A DNA stretch of 64,000 nt from Trebonia sp963767685 (lineage in GTDB: Bacteria > Actinomycetota > Actinomycetes > Streptosporangiales > Streptosporangiaceae): contig CAVYEZ010000011.1 in NCBI GenBank assembly GCA_963767685.1, positions 110,957 through 174,956 on the forward strand, read 5' to 3'. Within the stretch, counting starts at the first letter, position 1. Each line of letters starts with the position of its first letter. Both the position numbers and the translations under genes were made by a program. Below, piece after piece: positions 16,569-24,188 of this stretch. The notes beneath the pieces are model-generated. The model was not told where the DNA came from, did not search any database, and was given only the letters and a program-made list of their open reading frames with translations.

Positions 16569-18251
16569 TTACGCATCGGGCTTCGGGTCCGGCTGGTCGC
16601 CTGGGGGCTGGTTGTCGGTGACCTCGGGCTTGTTCCCGGTTGCCTTCTGCTCGTTGGGAGGCGGCGTTTCTCCGGTCTCCGTTCCTGCCTTCGTCGGCGT
16701 GGGCCGTCGGCGGATGGTCAGCCGGGTGACCGCCAGGGCGAAGGCGACGGCCAGCGCGGCGAGGCCGGCCAACTGGGCGTTGATGACCGCGTCGCCCTCC
16801 GGAAGCGCGGAGGTATCGGCGACCGGGCGGGTGTGCGCCTTCTTACTGGACTGCGACCGGCCCTTGGGCGTCGGGTCAAGCTTCGGGAACAGGCTGGCGG
16901 CGTTGCCGCCGGGGCTCACGGTCGGGCTGACGGCCGGGATGCCGGGCAGGCTGCCGACCGGGAGCGGCGAGGTGACCGTCACTGGCGCTGGCTCGTTGGC
17001 CAGGCTCTGCGCCCCGGGGTCCTGGGCGGCGGGGTTCGGTGGCACGGGGACCGGTGCTGCGGGGGCCGGGGTTGCGGGAGCTTGCGTCGGCGGGGCCTGC
17101 GTCGCGGGGTTCGGCGGTGCCGTGGTCGAGGCCGGCGGCGCCGTGATGGACATGGTCGCCGCCGCCTGCGGGTCCTTGACCAGGTCAGCCGCGCTGCCGG
17201 TGACCGTCAGGCTCAGCGACTTGACGGTGGTCGCGGTGACGGGGACGGTGAGCTGCGCCTGGAGTTGCCGCGGGGCGGACTTGGCGTCGACCGGGCCGAG
17301 GTCGCACGCGGACGTTCCGTCGCCGCTGCCGCACCCAGCGCTGAAGCCCGGCGCGCCGCCGCTCGCCGGCGTCGCCTGCAGCCGGATGGTGGCGTCGGGC
17401 ACGTTCCCGCCCGTCGTCCAGGCGCTCACGGTCCACTGGGCCGCGTGCCCGCGCGGGGTGCTTGAGTGCGCGCCGGCGAGCGAGACGCAGAGGCTGACCT
17501 GAGTGGCGTGCGGCACGGTCTTGGCGCCGCTTTGCGAACTGGTGTCGGTTGGGGTTCCCGACGCGGTCGGGGTGGGCTTGGCCTTGAGGGTGCGGGTGGC
17601 TTTCGGCGTGGCCCTGGCGGAGGACCTCACGATGGCCCGGGTCTGTGTGGCCGACGCGGTCGGGTGCGGCTTCCGGGTAGTGCTGGCCAGCGCCTTCGTT
17701 GTGGGGGCCTTCGTGGTCGGCGTTTTCGTGGCGGTGGCCGCGGGGCTCGATTTCAGCGTGCGGGTCGGTTTGGGAGTGGCCTTGGCCGAGGTCGCCTTGG
17801 CCGTGGTCGTCGTCGCTTGGGTGGCGGCGGAACTGGAGCCGCTCGCGGTGCCGCTGGCTGTCGCCGTCGAAGACGGGCTGGTCGTGGTCGGGTCCGGGCT
17901 GGTCGTGGTCGGGTCCGGGCTGGTCGTGGCCGGGCCAGGGTAAGTCGTGCTCGGGTCCGCGGTCGTTGGGGCCGCGGTGGGGGTGGTTGGCGTAGCGGTC
18001 GGAGTGGTCGTGGCCAGCGCCGGCGTGGCGGGCGCGGGCGTAGCCGACGTCGACGGGCTGGACGGCACGGCCGACGGCGGCAGCGGCTCGCACGACTCGC
18101 CGCCCGACGTCGTCGCGGCGCTCGCCGTGGTGGCGGCGCTCGCCGCCGTGGTACTCGCCGCGAGGGCCAGGCTGACTCCAGAAAACCCCGTTAGCAGGAC
18201 ACTGCCCGCCATCAGCGTGACCGTCGCGGGTCGTGCGTGCGCCAAACGCAT
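16569..18251 (-). CDS. secreted Ser/Thr/Pro-rich surface protein with C-terminal anchor
   Basis: 560 residues. The N-terminus is a signal peptide (VTLMAGSVLLTGFSGVSLALA). Then come about 200 residues of Thr/Ser/Pro/Ala low complexity, including tandem DPTTTSP units and Thr-Lys-rich stretches, a folded region of ~120 residues with Cys pairs (SLCVSL, SAGCGSGDGTSACDLG), a second Pro-rich linker, and one membrane helix near residue 500 (LAGLAALAVAFALAVTRLTI) followed by basic residues. The plan is that of a mucin-like, probably O-mannosylated wall-spanning protein. No LPxTG sortase motif is visible. Confidence 0.65.
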   Translation of the reverse strand: MRLAHARPATVTLMAGSVLLTGFSGVSLALAASTTAASAATTASAATTSGGESCEPLPPSAVPSSPSTSATPAPATPALATTTPTATPTTPTAAPTTADPSTTYPGPATTSPDPTTTSPDPTTTSPSSTATASGTASGSSSAATQATTTTAKATSAKATPKPTRTLKSSPAATATKTPTTKAPTTKALASTTRKPHPTASATQTRAIVRSSARATPKATRTLKAKPTPTASGTPTDTSSQSGAKTVPHATQVSLCVSLAGAHSSTPRGHAAQWTVSAWTTGGNVPDATIRLQATPASGGAPGFSAGCGSGDGTSACDLGPVDAKSAPRQLQAQLTVPVTATTVKSLSLTVTGSAADLVKDPQAAATMSITAPPASTTAPPNPATQAPPTQAPATPAPAAPVPVPPNPAAQDPGAQSLANEPAPVTVTSPLPVGSLPGIPAVSPTVSPGGNAASLFPKLDPTPKGRSQSSKKAHTRPVADTSALPEGDAVINAQLAGLAALAVAFALAVTRLTIRRRPTPTKAGTETGETPPPNEQKATGNKPEVTDNQPPGDQPDPKPDA

Positions 18252-18895
18252 GAAAACGCCCTACCGAGTGCTGTTCGTCGCTGAATGTCACCCATTGGAC
18301 ACCAGGCGCCGGGAGGGCGCCAGTCGCTCTCCTACCCCGTTAACCGTGCGTATCACTGCGGTGACCGGAATCGGCGCGAAGACTTTGACGGAGACCGAAG
18401 TAGACGGCAGCGACGCGAGTGTTCGGAAGGTGAACTTGCGAATACGTAACGTAGCCCATAGGATGCTGTTCGTGACGCTTCCTGTGCGGAGCGTGTTACT
18501 TCCGGGGCTGTGAATCGGCCGAGGGCCGGAAGCGAAGACCGCGAAGAGTGAATCGCGGAACGGCCGGAAAGCGCGCTGCCATCGGACATGCGGGCGCGCA
18601 GGAGGCCCGGCTGAAGGGCTGCCGGTTACTCTACGTGATATACGTCACGGATTGTTTTCGGCTAAAAGTGGCATGTGGCGTTGTCATCTCATGTTTACTT
18701 GGGTCGTTAAGCACCCAGGCGTGCGATGGTTGCTCCCTCGCAACATGTCGCCCTGACCCGCGTCAACGTCCACGCCCCTGCCGTCGCTACGGTGCGTCGC
18801 ACCGGCCGGCAGTGTTCAGGGTGAAAGCGGAGCGCCTCCCGAGAACGGGCGCCCATCTTAAGGGTTACCTCTTGCACCCCCGTATTCACTCACGC
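18252..18895. other. long intergenic region between divergent surface-protein genes
   Basis: 644 bp without a convincing gene. It separates the Ser/Thr/Pro-rich gene (leftward) from the Ala/Lys/Gln-rich secreted protein (rightward) and should hold both promoters and a long leader for the latter. A Crp-type palindrome is at 18634-18649. I looked for a c-di-AMP or other known riboswitch before the secreted protein and saw none. Confidence 0.5.
18634..18649. promoter_or_regulatory. Crp-family-like operator
   Basis: The site contains GTGA-N6-TCAC (18635-18648), flanked symmetrically by C and G, matching the Crp/GlxR consensus core. It lies about 250 bp upstream of the secreted protein at 18896. 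Such a core occurs by chance at modest rates in a 64-kb sequence, so location is the main support. Confidence 0.35.
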
Positions 18896-19927
18896 ATGTC
18901 CACATCTCCCCTGTACCGCAGCACCGCAAACCTCGCGCGCAAGAATTCGCGCATCACGAAGATCGCGGCCGCGGCGGCCGCGGTGGGCACGCTCGGCGCG
19001 GTCGGCTTCGGCTCCGGCGCGGCCCGGTGGGAGCAGCCACTCAACAACGTCGCGACGACCGCGCACGTCGGCTCGTCGTCTACTTCGGGTCAGCCGAGCA
19101 CTTCCCCTCTCACCGCGGCCATCTTCAACATCAACGGCCAGCACGGCAAGCCGGTGGCCAGCGGTCAGTTGGACGTCCTTCGTTCCGCCGCGGCGGGCAA
19201 CACCGGCGCGAACTCCGTCACCGACGGGGCCATCGTGACCTCCGCCGCCCGGGCCGCGCAGTTGCATGCCGCGCAGCAGGCTTCGGCCCAGGCCAAGGCG
19301 GCGGCGCAGGCGAAGGTCGTCGCGGCGGCCAAGGCGCAGGCGGCAGCCCAGGCGAAGGCTTCTGCCCAGGCCAAGGCGGCTGGTCAGGCCAAGGCGGCCG
19401 CGCAGGCCAAGGTCCAGGCGGCGGCCAAGGCGAAGTTCGTCGCCGCGGTTAAGGCGAAGGCCGTGGCCGCCGCCAAGCCGTACCTCATCTACGACTCGGT
19501 GACGCCGGGCTCGATCCCGTCCGGTGAGGCCGCCGCCGTCTACGCCAACGGGGCCTACGCGGCCTCCGCGGGGCGGACGTCCGGGCACAAGTCGCTGCTG
19601 TGGATCGACACCAACGGCAGCGACCCGGCGGCGAACGCCCTCGACGTCGAGCCGGGCGACGCCACTCCGGCCGGTGCCGCGCAGTGGGTGCAGCAGCGCC
19701 TGAGCGCGCACTCGGACTCGGTGGCGATCGTCTACACCATGATGTCCGACTGGCAGCAGGTCAAGGACAACGTGGCCCACCTCCCCGGCTGGATGCAGTC
19801 CAAGGTCCGCTACTGGATCGCCGACCCGACCGGAGCCCCGCACGTCGTGGCAGGCGCCAGCGCCACCCAGTGGTACTGGGGCAACAGCTACGACATCACG
19901 ACCGCGAACCCGAACTTCGTCGGCTAG
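18896..19927 (+). CDS. secreted protein with Ala/Lys/Gln-rich helical repeat and conserved C-terminal domain
   Basis: 343 residues. The N-terminal basic region plus hydrophobic stretch (IAAAAAAVGTLGAVGFG) looks like a signal peptide. Residues ~120-195 are a long run of AQAKA-type repeats, low complexity and strongly helical. The C-terminal ~150 residues form a conserved domain beginning YLIYDSVTPGSIPSG, with LLWIDTNGSD, ALDVEPGDATP, YTMMSDWQQV and YWIADPTGAPH...TQWYW. I recall this domain from other actinomycete secreted proteins, and it resembles GH25-like or DUF1906-type folds, but activity is not established. The start is ATG 18896; longer frames upstream lack a good ribosome site. Confidence 0.65.
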   Translation: MSTSPLYRSTANLARKNSRITKIAAAAAAVGTLGAVGFGSGAARWEQPLNNVATTAHVGSSSTSGQPSTSPLTAAIFNINGQHGKPVASGQLDVLRSAAAGNTGANSVTDGAIVTSAARAAQLHAAQQASAQAKAAAQAKVVAAAKAQAAAQAKASAQAKAAGQAKAAAQAKVQAAAKAKFVAAVKAKAVAAAKPYLIYDSVTPGSIPSGEAAAVYANGAYAASAGRTSGHKSLLWIDTNGSDPAANALDVEPGDATPAGAAQWVQQRLSAHSDSVAIVYTMMSDWQQVKDNVAHLPGWMQSKVRYWIADPTGAPHVVAGASATQWYWGNSYDITTANPNFVG

Positions 19928-19949
19928 TTCGCGGTCATCTTCCCCGCTA

Positions 19950-19985
19950 GCCGGGTGCCGCCGTCCCCCCACGGCGGCACCCGGC
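19950..19985 (+). terminator. perfect 15-bp terminator hairpin
   Basis: Arms 19950-19964 and 19971-19985 are exact reverse complements around a C6 loop, 22 bp after the stop of the secreted protein gene. There is no U-tract. Confidence 0.7.
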
Positions 19986-20074
19986 CGGGATGCCACCCAT
20001 CCCGGCCGCACCACCGCCCCAGGTGCGCTATGCTCTCTACGCGGCGGTTGAACGAGCCGCGACAACCGAACATT

Positions 20075-20147
20075 GCCCCTTTAGCTCAGTCGGCAGAGCG
20101 TCTCCATGGTAAGGAGAAGGTCTACGGTTCGATTCCGTAAAGGGGCT
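20075..20147 (+). tRNA. tRNA-Thr(GGT)
   Basis: A full cloverleaf. The acceptor stem GCCCCTT/AAGGGGC, anticodon stem TCTCC/GGAGA with loop ATGGTAA (anticodon GGT) and T-arm CTACGG TTCGATT CCGTAA are all visible. CCA is not encoded. TATGCT at about 20030 is a plausible -10. The 3' end is a classic integration site, and integrase-type att debris begins right after it. Confidence 0.95.
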
Positions 20148-20154
20148 CTCGAAC

Positions 20155-20290
20155 GTAAGCACGGAAAATGCCACTCCAAAAGGCTCTGGACCTGCGGGGT
20201 GGCGTTCTCGGTTTTCCGGCTGTCTACGGTCCTTGCCGGTCTCCTGCGGCTGTCTGTGCCGAATACGTGCCGAGATTCTCAGCCGTCGCC
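20155..20290 (-). repeat. att-like segment, copy A (integrase 3'-flank, terminator and arm-type repeats)
   Basis: Directly after tRNA-Thr. Read on the minus strand it has two AGACAGCCG motifs about 30 bp apart, then a hairpin (GCCACCCC...GGAGTGGC followed by ATTTT) that looks like an intrinsic terminator. About 90 bp are clearly homologous to copy B at 21185-21278 plus 23864-23910. In copy B the segment lies just downstream of an integrase 3' end, so these are probably the arm-type sites and flank of a tyrosine integrase left by integration at the tRNA. Confidence 0.55.
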
Positions 20291-20508
20291 GGGCCTTGGC
20301 CCACGACCGGCGGTAGGTGATCGAGGCCAGTTCGCCCCCTTGGACCCCCGAATACCCGCCCGCCGGGGGCGCCTTCGGCTGCGCCGCCGAGCGCATGGCG
20401 AGCGATGAACGCCAGGACGACAGAATGCCGCTGGACAACGGGGTACTGGCGATACTCGGGAAGCAAGTCGAGCAGCCAGGCCGCGGCGCTCGCTTCCCAT
20501 GACAGCAA
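20224..20508 (-). pseudogene. remnant of a conserved actinobacterial hypothetical gene
   Basis: The first ~50 codons (SWEASAAAWLLDLLPEYRQY, then PVVQRHSVVLAFIARHALGG) match the opening of a conserved hypothetical family I recall from Streptomyces and relatives, in which the text continues through a GYRTAR...LPP region. Here the similarity breaks into other frames after ~150 bp and then runs into the att-like copy A. The 5' end is also abrupt, next to the low-GC kinase gene. It is a fragment stranded by rearrangement. The family assignment is from memory. Confidence 0.45.
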
Positions 20509-20554
20509 GTAAAACTAATAGCTACGCGTAATTGTCTATGAGATAATCAACCTT

Positions 20555-21085
20555 ATGAAAAACCTTATAATCGTAGGCGGTACGATGGGTGTCGGCAAAA
20601 CTGCGACATGCCGCGAACTACAGAAGATACTCCCAAGAAACGTATTCCTTGATGGCGATTGGTGCTGGGATATGCACCCATTTGTTGTGACGGACGAAAC
20701 AAAGGCAATGGTAAATAGAAACATCGCCCATCTGCTTAACGGCTCCCTCGCTTGCTCGGAATTTGAGAATGTTATTTTCTGCTGGGTACTACATGAGCAA
20801 CATATATTGGATGACCTTGTAAATGCGCTGAACCTCAATGACTGCACGACCCATTGTTTTTCACTTGTCAGCACTGAACAGGCCCTAGTCGAAAGACTAA
20901 ACCGCGACATAGCTGCAGGTAAGCGGGGCAGTGACATTAGAGAACGCAGCGTGGCTCGAATATCGCTCTATGATAAGCTTGACACGGTTAAGATTGACGT
21001 AAGCGCCATCTCGCCAGCAGACGCGGCGCGGCGCATTACAGAGCACATGGCAGGCGTTCAGGCCAATACTGCGAACAGGAAGTAG
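20555..21085 (+). CDS. P-loop kinase/AAA-type ATPase, low-GC foreign gene
   Basis: 176 residues. Walker A is GGTMGVGKTATC at residues 8-19, followed by FLDGDWCWDMHPFVV, IFCWVLHEQHI and RDIAAGKRGSDIRERSVARI. This looks like a small nucleoside- or shikimate-kinase-like ATPase common in Bacillus/Clostridium-type genomes, where it is usually annotated only as AAA family ATPase. Base composition is strikingly AT-rich against the neighbours (codons such as AAA, ATA, TTA, AGA), so recent transfer from a low-GC donor is likely. The frame is intact. It sits between the two att-like copies. Substrate unknown; an antibiotic-modifying kinase cannot be excluded. Confidence 0.7.
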   Translation: MKNLIIVGGTMGVGKTATCRELQKILPRNVFLDGDWCWDMHPFVVTDETKAMVNRNIAHLLNGSLACSEFENVIFCWVLHEQHILDDLVNALNLNDCTTHCFSLVSTEQALVERLNRDIAAGKRGSDIRERSVARISLYDKLDTVKIDVSAISPADAARRITEHMAGVQANTANRK

Positions 21086-21184
21086 AAAGGTGTATTAAAT
21101 GGCTCGGTGACGACTACGCTCTGATGCATCATCACTTACTTGGTGACACGAGCCGCGGTGAAGGCTGGGAGGTGGCGGGAGTCC

Positions 21185-21278
21185 GGCACGAAAAATGCCA
21201 ACCCATCAGTCTAGAAGCCGATCGGGTGGCGTTCTTACTTCTCCGGCTGTCTACGGCCCTTGCCGGTCTCCTACGGCG
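21185..21278 (-). repeat. att-like segment, copy B, left part (split by the IS66 insertion)
   Basis: Homologous to copy A. On the minus strand it gives the arm motif AGACAGCCG and a terminator hairpin GCCACCC...GGGTTGGC followed by ATTTTT. The homology stops at 21278 and resumes at 23864 (CTACGGCTGTCTG...), so the segment was continuous before the IS66-family element inserted. The right part leads into the 3' end of an integrase gene (stop at 23929). Confidence 0.6.
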
Positions 21279-21340
21279 GTAAGCATTCAGGTCCATTGAG
21301 GTGATCGGCAAGCGTGTGGGTGGATCTGATCAGGAACGGG

Positions 21341-22177
21341 TCAGGTGTGCATCTCGGGGCTGCCGAATCTTGCCAGGTAATGCCAGACCCGTTTGAGGGC
21401 TTGCTCGTCGTACTGGCCGGTGCGGGATGCTTCGCCGAGGATGCGGGGATCGAGCCGGCCGTTGCGGGCGAGTGATATGCCGAGGTCCACGAACTCCTGG
21501 CCCCGGTAGCCGGGGTGGCGGCGTAGCTCGGTTGTGGTCAGGGTGAAGCCGCCGTGCCATTCGACCGGGCAGGCCAGGCGCCTGGCCGCCGCCTCTGTCG
21601 GGGTGCTGCGGTAGCAGGGGTCCAGGACCAGGGCTTCGGCGTCCCGGGTGAGGTCGACTGTGCCGTGCACGTGGGCTTCGATGTAGTCATCGAGCGGGTC
21701 CTTGTCGTCCGCCTCGGCCAGTGCGGCCAGCGTTGAGAGCCGTGATGCCACGCCGAAGTGCTCGGGCTCGAAGACGCTGTCGGGGTAGCAGAACGTGGTC
21801 CGGGGCAGGGTGTGCGCTGCCAGGCGCAGGTAGGCCGAGCCGAAGCGCGGTGAGCCGCCGGCCAGGCGGCGGCGGTAGTTCAGTGATCCGTACTTGGGCC
21901 GGTCTGCCGCTGGCCCGTTGTCATAGGCGGCGGCGAAGATGCGGCTCTCCCACTGCCAGCGGTCGCCGCCGGGGTGCGCGGTCAGGCCCCCGTTGCTGGT
22001 GCCGGTCTCGAACTGCGACCGGTACACCCCGTCGTGTGCCATGAGCTGCAGGATCGGTGTCCCGGCCGCGAGCCGGTCGGGGTGGAAGTGCAGCGTCACG
22101 CGCCATGACGGGTCTGCCGGCTCGCCGGCCGCCAGCGTCGCGACGTGGGCGATCGCCTTGTCCTGCGGGTGCGGCAT
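21341..22177 (-). CDS. DUF3626 domain protein (IS passenger gene)
   Basis: 278 residues from the ATG at 22177 (MPHPQDKAIAHV). The blocks WRVTLHFHPDR, DGVYRSQFETGTSNGGLTA, WESRIFAAAYD, RPKYGSLNY, GSPRFGSAYLRL, DDYIEAHVHGTVDL and CPVEWHGGF identify the DUF3626 family, which has no established function. It lies wholly inside the IS66 ends, divergent from the transposase with a ~112-bp gap, and is intact. So it is carried as cargo, or the IS captured it. Codon use matches the host. Confidence 0.75.
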   Translation of the reverse strand: MPHPQDKAIAHVATLAAGEPADPSWRVTLHFHPDRLAAGTPILQLMAHDGVYRSQFETGTSNGGLTAHPGGDRWQWESRIFAAAYDNGPAADRPKYGSLNYRRRLAGGSPRFGSAYLRLAAHTLPRTTFCYPDSVFEPEHFGVASRLSTLAALAEADDKDPLDDYIEAHVHGTVDLTRDAEALVLDPCYRSTPTEAAARRLACPVEWHGGFTLTTTELRRHPGYRGQEFVDLGISLARNGRLDPRILGEASRTGQYDEQALKRVWHYLARFGSPEMHT

Positions 22178-22289
22178 GGCGGCAGTATCCCCCGCACGGC
22201 GGTGATGATGGCGACGGAAATCCGCGCTTCCCTGGTCCCGGCGTGTGTGGTTGCTCGACGGAAGGGCCGGCCTCTGATGTAGTACTGGG

Positions 22290-23786
22290 GTGCCCGATAC
22301 GCCCGGGACTCCCGGTTTGCCCGGTGATGCGGCTGAGCTGCGCGCGGAGAACGCGCGGCTGCGGGACACAGCCGAGCGGCAGCGGGTGCTGCTGGAGGAC
22401 AAGGACGCGAAGATCACGGAGCTGGAGGAGCGAGTCGCGCGGCTAGAGCGGCTGATCTCCCGGAACAGCGGGAACTCATCGATGCCGCCCAGCACCGATG
22501 ACGTGCCGGGGAAGAAGCCGCCAGAGCGCAGGCCGCGCCGCGGCGGCGGGCGGAAGCCGGGCAAGCAGCCGGGGACGCCGGGGGCTTACCTGTCCTGGCG
22601 GGCGGATCCGGACAAGACGGAGGACCTGTTCGCGGCAGGCACGTGCTCGTGCGGGCGCGACCTGGCTGAGGCCCGCGATCTGGGGGTGCGGTACTCCCAC
22701 CAGGTCACGGACCTGCCCGAGGCGCGGGCGGAGACCACCCAGTACGACCGGCACCAGACCGAGTGCGCGTGCGGGTGCCGGCATGCCGCGGGCGCCCCGC
22801 CGGAAGCGGCGGGCGCGCCGGGCACGGTGACTTACGGGCTGAACTTCCAGGCCTGGTGCGTGTTCCTGATGGTGATGCACCACGTCCCGGTCGAGCGGTG
22901 CGCGGACATCATCGAGTCGATGTCCGGGACCCGGCCCAGCGATGGGTGGGTGCACGCCCTGCCGGGCCGCGCCGCGGCAGCGGTCGCCGCGGCGAATCAG
23001 GCGATCCGGGCGCTGATCATCCTCGCCGCGGTGGTCTGCGGCGACGAGACCCCGGTCCGCGTCGGCCCCGGCCCGAAGTCCCGCAAGAAATACCTGCAGG
23101 CCGCCTGCACCAGCCTGCTCACCTGTTACTTCCTCGGCGGCCGAGACCTGGCCTCCTTCAGGGACTTCGTCTACAGCGACCTGCACGGCACGGTCGTCGT
23201 GCACGATCGGTACGTCAACTACGACTCCTTCGACGGCATCACCCGCCAGTTGCGCTGCCAGCACCTGCTCCGTGACCTCGAAGACGCCGCCCAGACCTAC
23301 CCGGACGCGATCTGGCCCGGCCAGACCGCAGACGCCCTGCGCGCCCTCATCCACCAGGCGAACCTGGCCCGCGATCAAGGCCTGGCCGCCGTCCCCGCAG
23401 GCAAGACCGCGGAGCACCTGACGCTGTTCCGCCGCGGTGTCACCGCCGGCCAGTCCGGGGTCCGCCGCGTGCCCGGCAAGAAAGCCAGGCAGGCGCCAGC
23501 CCGCACCCTGCCCGAATGCCTGCGCCACCGCGAAGCCGACGTCCTGCGGTTCCTCACCGACACCGCCATCCCGCCGGCCAGCAACCAGGCCGAACGCGAC
23601 CTGCGGCCCTCGAAAACCCAGCAGAAGATCTCAGGCCGGCTCCGCTCCGAGAAAACCACCCGCCACCGGTACGCCATCCGCGGTTACGCATCCACTGCCC
23701 GAAAGCACGGCGTCGCCGTCTTTACCGCCATCCGCGACGCCCTCGCCGGAAACCCCTGGATGCCGCCCGTCCCAGCCGCAGCCTGA
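22290..23786 (+). CDS. tnpC: IS66 family transposase (TnpC)
   Basis: 498 residues, GTG start. A leucine-zipper-like helix (LRAENARLRDTAERQRVLLE...) and the SGNSSMPPSTD linker typical of IS66 come first, then a zinc-finger-like Cys region (CSCGRD, CACGCRH), then the DDE core with Asp252 in VCGDETPV, Asp306 in VVVHDRYVNYD and Glu435 in PASNQAERDLRP, and a C-terminal SGRLRSEKTTRHRYAIRGY block. Length and all catalytic residues are intact, so it may be active. IS66 elements usually also carry tnpA and tnpB; both are missing here. Confidence 0.93.
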   Translation: MPDTPGTPGLPGDAAELRAENARLRDTAERQRVLLEDKDAKITELEERVARLERLISRNSGNSSMPPSTDDVPGKKPPERRPRRGGGRKPGKQPGTPGAYLSWRADPDKTEDLFAAGTCSCGRDLAEARDLGVRYSHQVTDLPEARAETTQYDRHQTECACGCRHAAGAPPEAAGAPGTVTYGLNFQAWCVFLMVMHHVPVERCADIIESMSGTRPSDGWVHALPGRAAAAVAAANQAIRALIILAAVVCGDETPVRVGPGPKSRKKYLQAACTSLLTCYFLGGRDLASFRDFVYSDLHGTVVVHDRYVNYDSFDGITRQLRCQHLLRDLEDAAQTYPDAIWPGQTADALRALIHQANLARDQGLAAVPAGKTAEHLTLFRRGVTAGQSGVRRVPGKKARQAPARTLPECLRHREADVLRFLTDTAIPPASNQAERDLRPSKTQQKISGRLRSEKTTRHRYAIRGYASTARKHGVAVFTAIRDALAGNPWMPPVPAAA

Positions 23787-23928
23787 ACTACGCCCCAACC
23801 AGTTACACATGGTAACTCAGGAATAACTCAAACAACCAGGGTTGCGGGGACGTGAATGTTTACCTACGGCTGTCTGCGTTGAATACACGTTGAGTTTCTT
23901 AGCTGCCATCGCCGTCTTCGGCGGGCGG

Positions 23929-24003
23929 CTAGGCGGCCCCGTCCTCGCCGGGGTCGCCGAGGGCTTCCTCAATGCGCCGTTTGGCGTGAGCGGCGGTCAG
24001 TCG
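23929..24003 (-). pseudogene. tyrosine integrase 3' end, remnant 1
   Basis: The last ~24 codons read AKRRIEEALGDPGEDGAA and a TAG at 23931-23929. This is nearly identical in sense to remnant 2 (KRRIEDALGDPG) and typical of the C-terminus of integrases from actinobacterial integrative elements. Upstream the frame ends in a hairpin and the small membrane gene, so the catalytic domain is gone. Downstream it joins att-like copy B, which the IS66 element splits. Confidence 0.6.
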
Positions 24004-24010
24004 AAATCAT

Positions 24011-24049
24011 GAGTGCGGGCGTGCTGATCTGCTCAGCACGCCCGCACTC
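24011..24049. terminator. perfect 17-bp hairpin (terminator)
   Basis: Arms 24011-24027 and 24033-24049 are exact reverse complements around TCTGC. On the minus strand it follows the stop of the 40-residue membrane protein by 17 bp and is probably its terminator. Confidence 0.7.
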
Positions 24050-24065
24050 GAAGCCTTACCGGCTG

Positions 24066-24188
24066 TTACTCGGCTCGGTAGGCTCCCTGACCGGGCTTCG
24101 GCGTCAGGACTGCGATGGCCACTACCGCGCCAACCAGGCCAACTACTGCCGTCTTCAACAGCCTTCCACGGTTTGCCTTGGTGCTCAC
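24066..24188 (-). CDS. 40-residue small membrane protein
   Basis: GTG start at 24188 with a strong Shine-Dalgarno AAAGGAGG ending about 4 nt before it. The product is 40 residues: a basic N-terminus (STKANRGRLLK), one hydrophobic helix (TAVVGLVGAVVAIAVL) and a short polar tail. No family recognised. The ideal ribosome site, the membrane helix and the terminator hairpin directly after the stop together support a real gene. It lies between two integrase 3' remnants, so it may be a leftover small gene of an integrative element. Confidence 0.55.
   Translation of the reverse strand: MSTKANRGRLLKTAVVGLVGAVVAIAVLTPKPGQGAYRAE

Larger units (their letters stand above)
21279..23863. mobile_element. 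IS66-family insertion sequence with a DUF3626 passenger
   Basis: The left end starts GTAAGCATTCAGGTCC at 21279. The right end, read inward on the minus strand from 23863, starts GTAAACATTCACGTCC (14 of 16 identical), and GTAA-type ends are usual for IS66. The flanks CTACGGCG (21271-21278) and CTACGGCT (23864-23871) agree at 7 of 8 positions, matching the 8-bp target duplication of this family. Copy A of the interrupted repeat shows the uninterrupted site. The 2585-bp element carries an intact TnpC transposase and a divergent DUF3626 gene. No tnpA or tnpB is present. Confidence 0.85.

Noticed and set aside
18500..18895. A c-di-AMP (ydaO) riboswitch before the secreted protein gene
   Set aside because: The position is typical for wall-enzyme leaders, but I could not find the conserved ydaO segments.
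20106..20408. A 100-codon plus-strand ORF starting inside tRNA-Thr
   Set aside because: It overlaps the tRNA and att-like repeat, is low in recognisable motifs, and is explained by the GC-rich frame bias.
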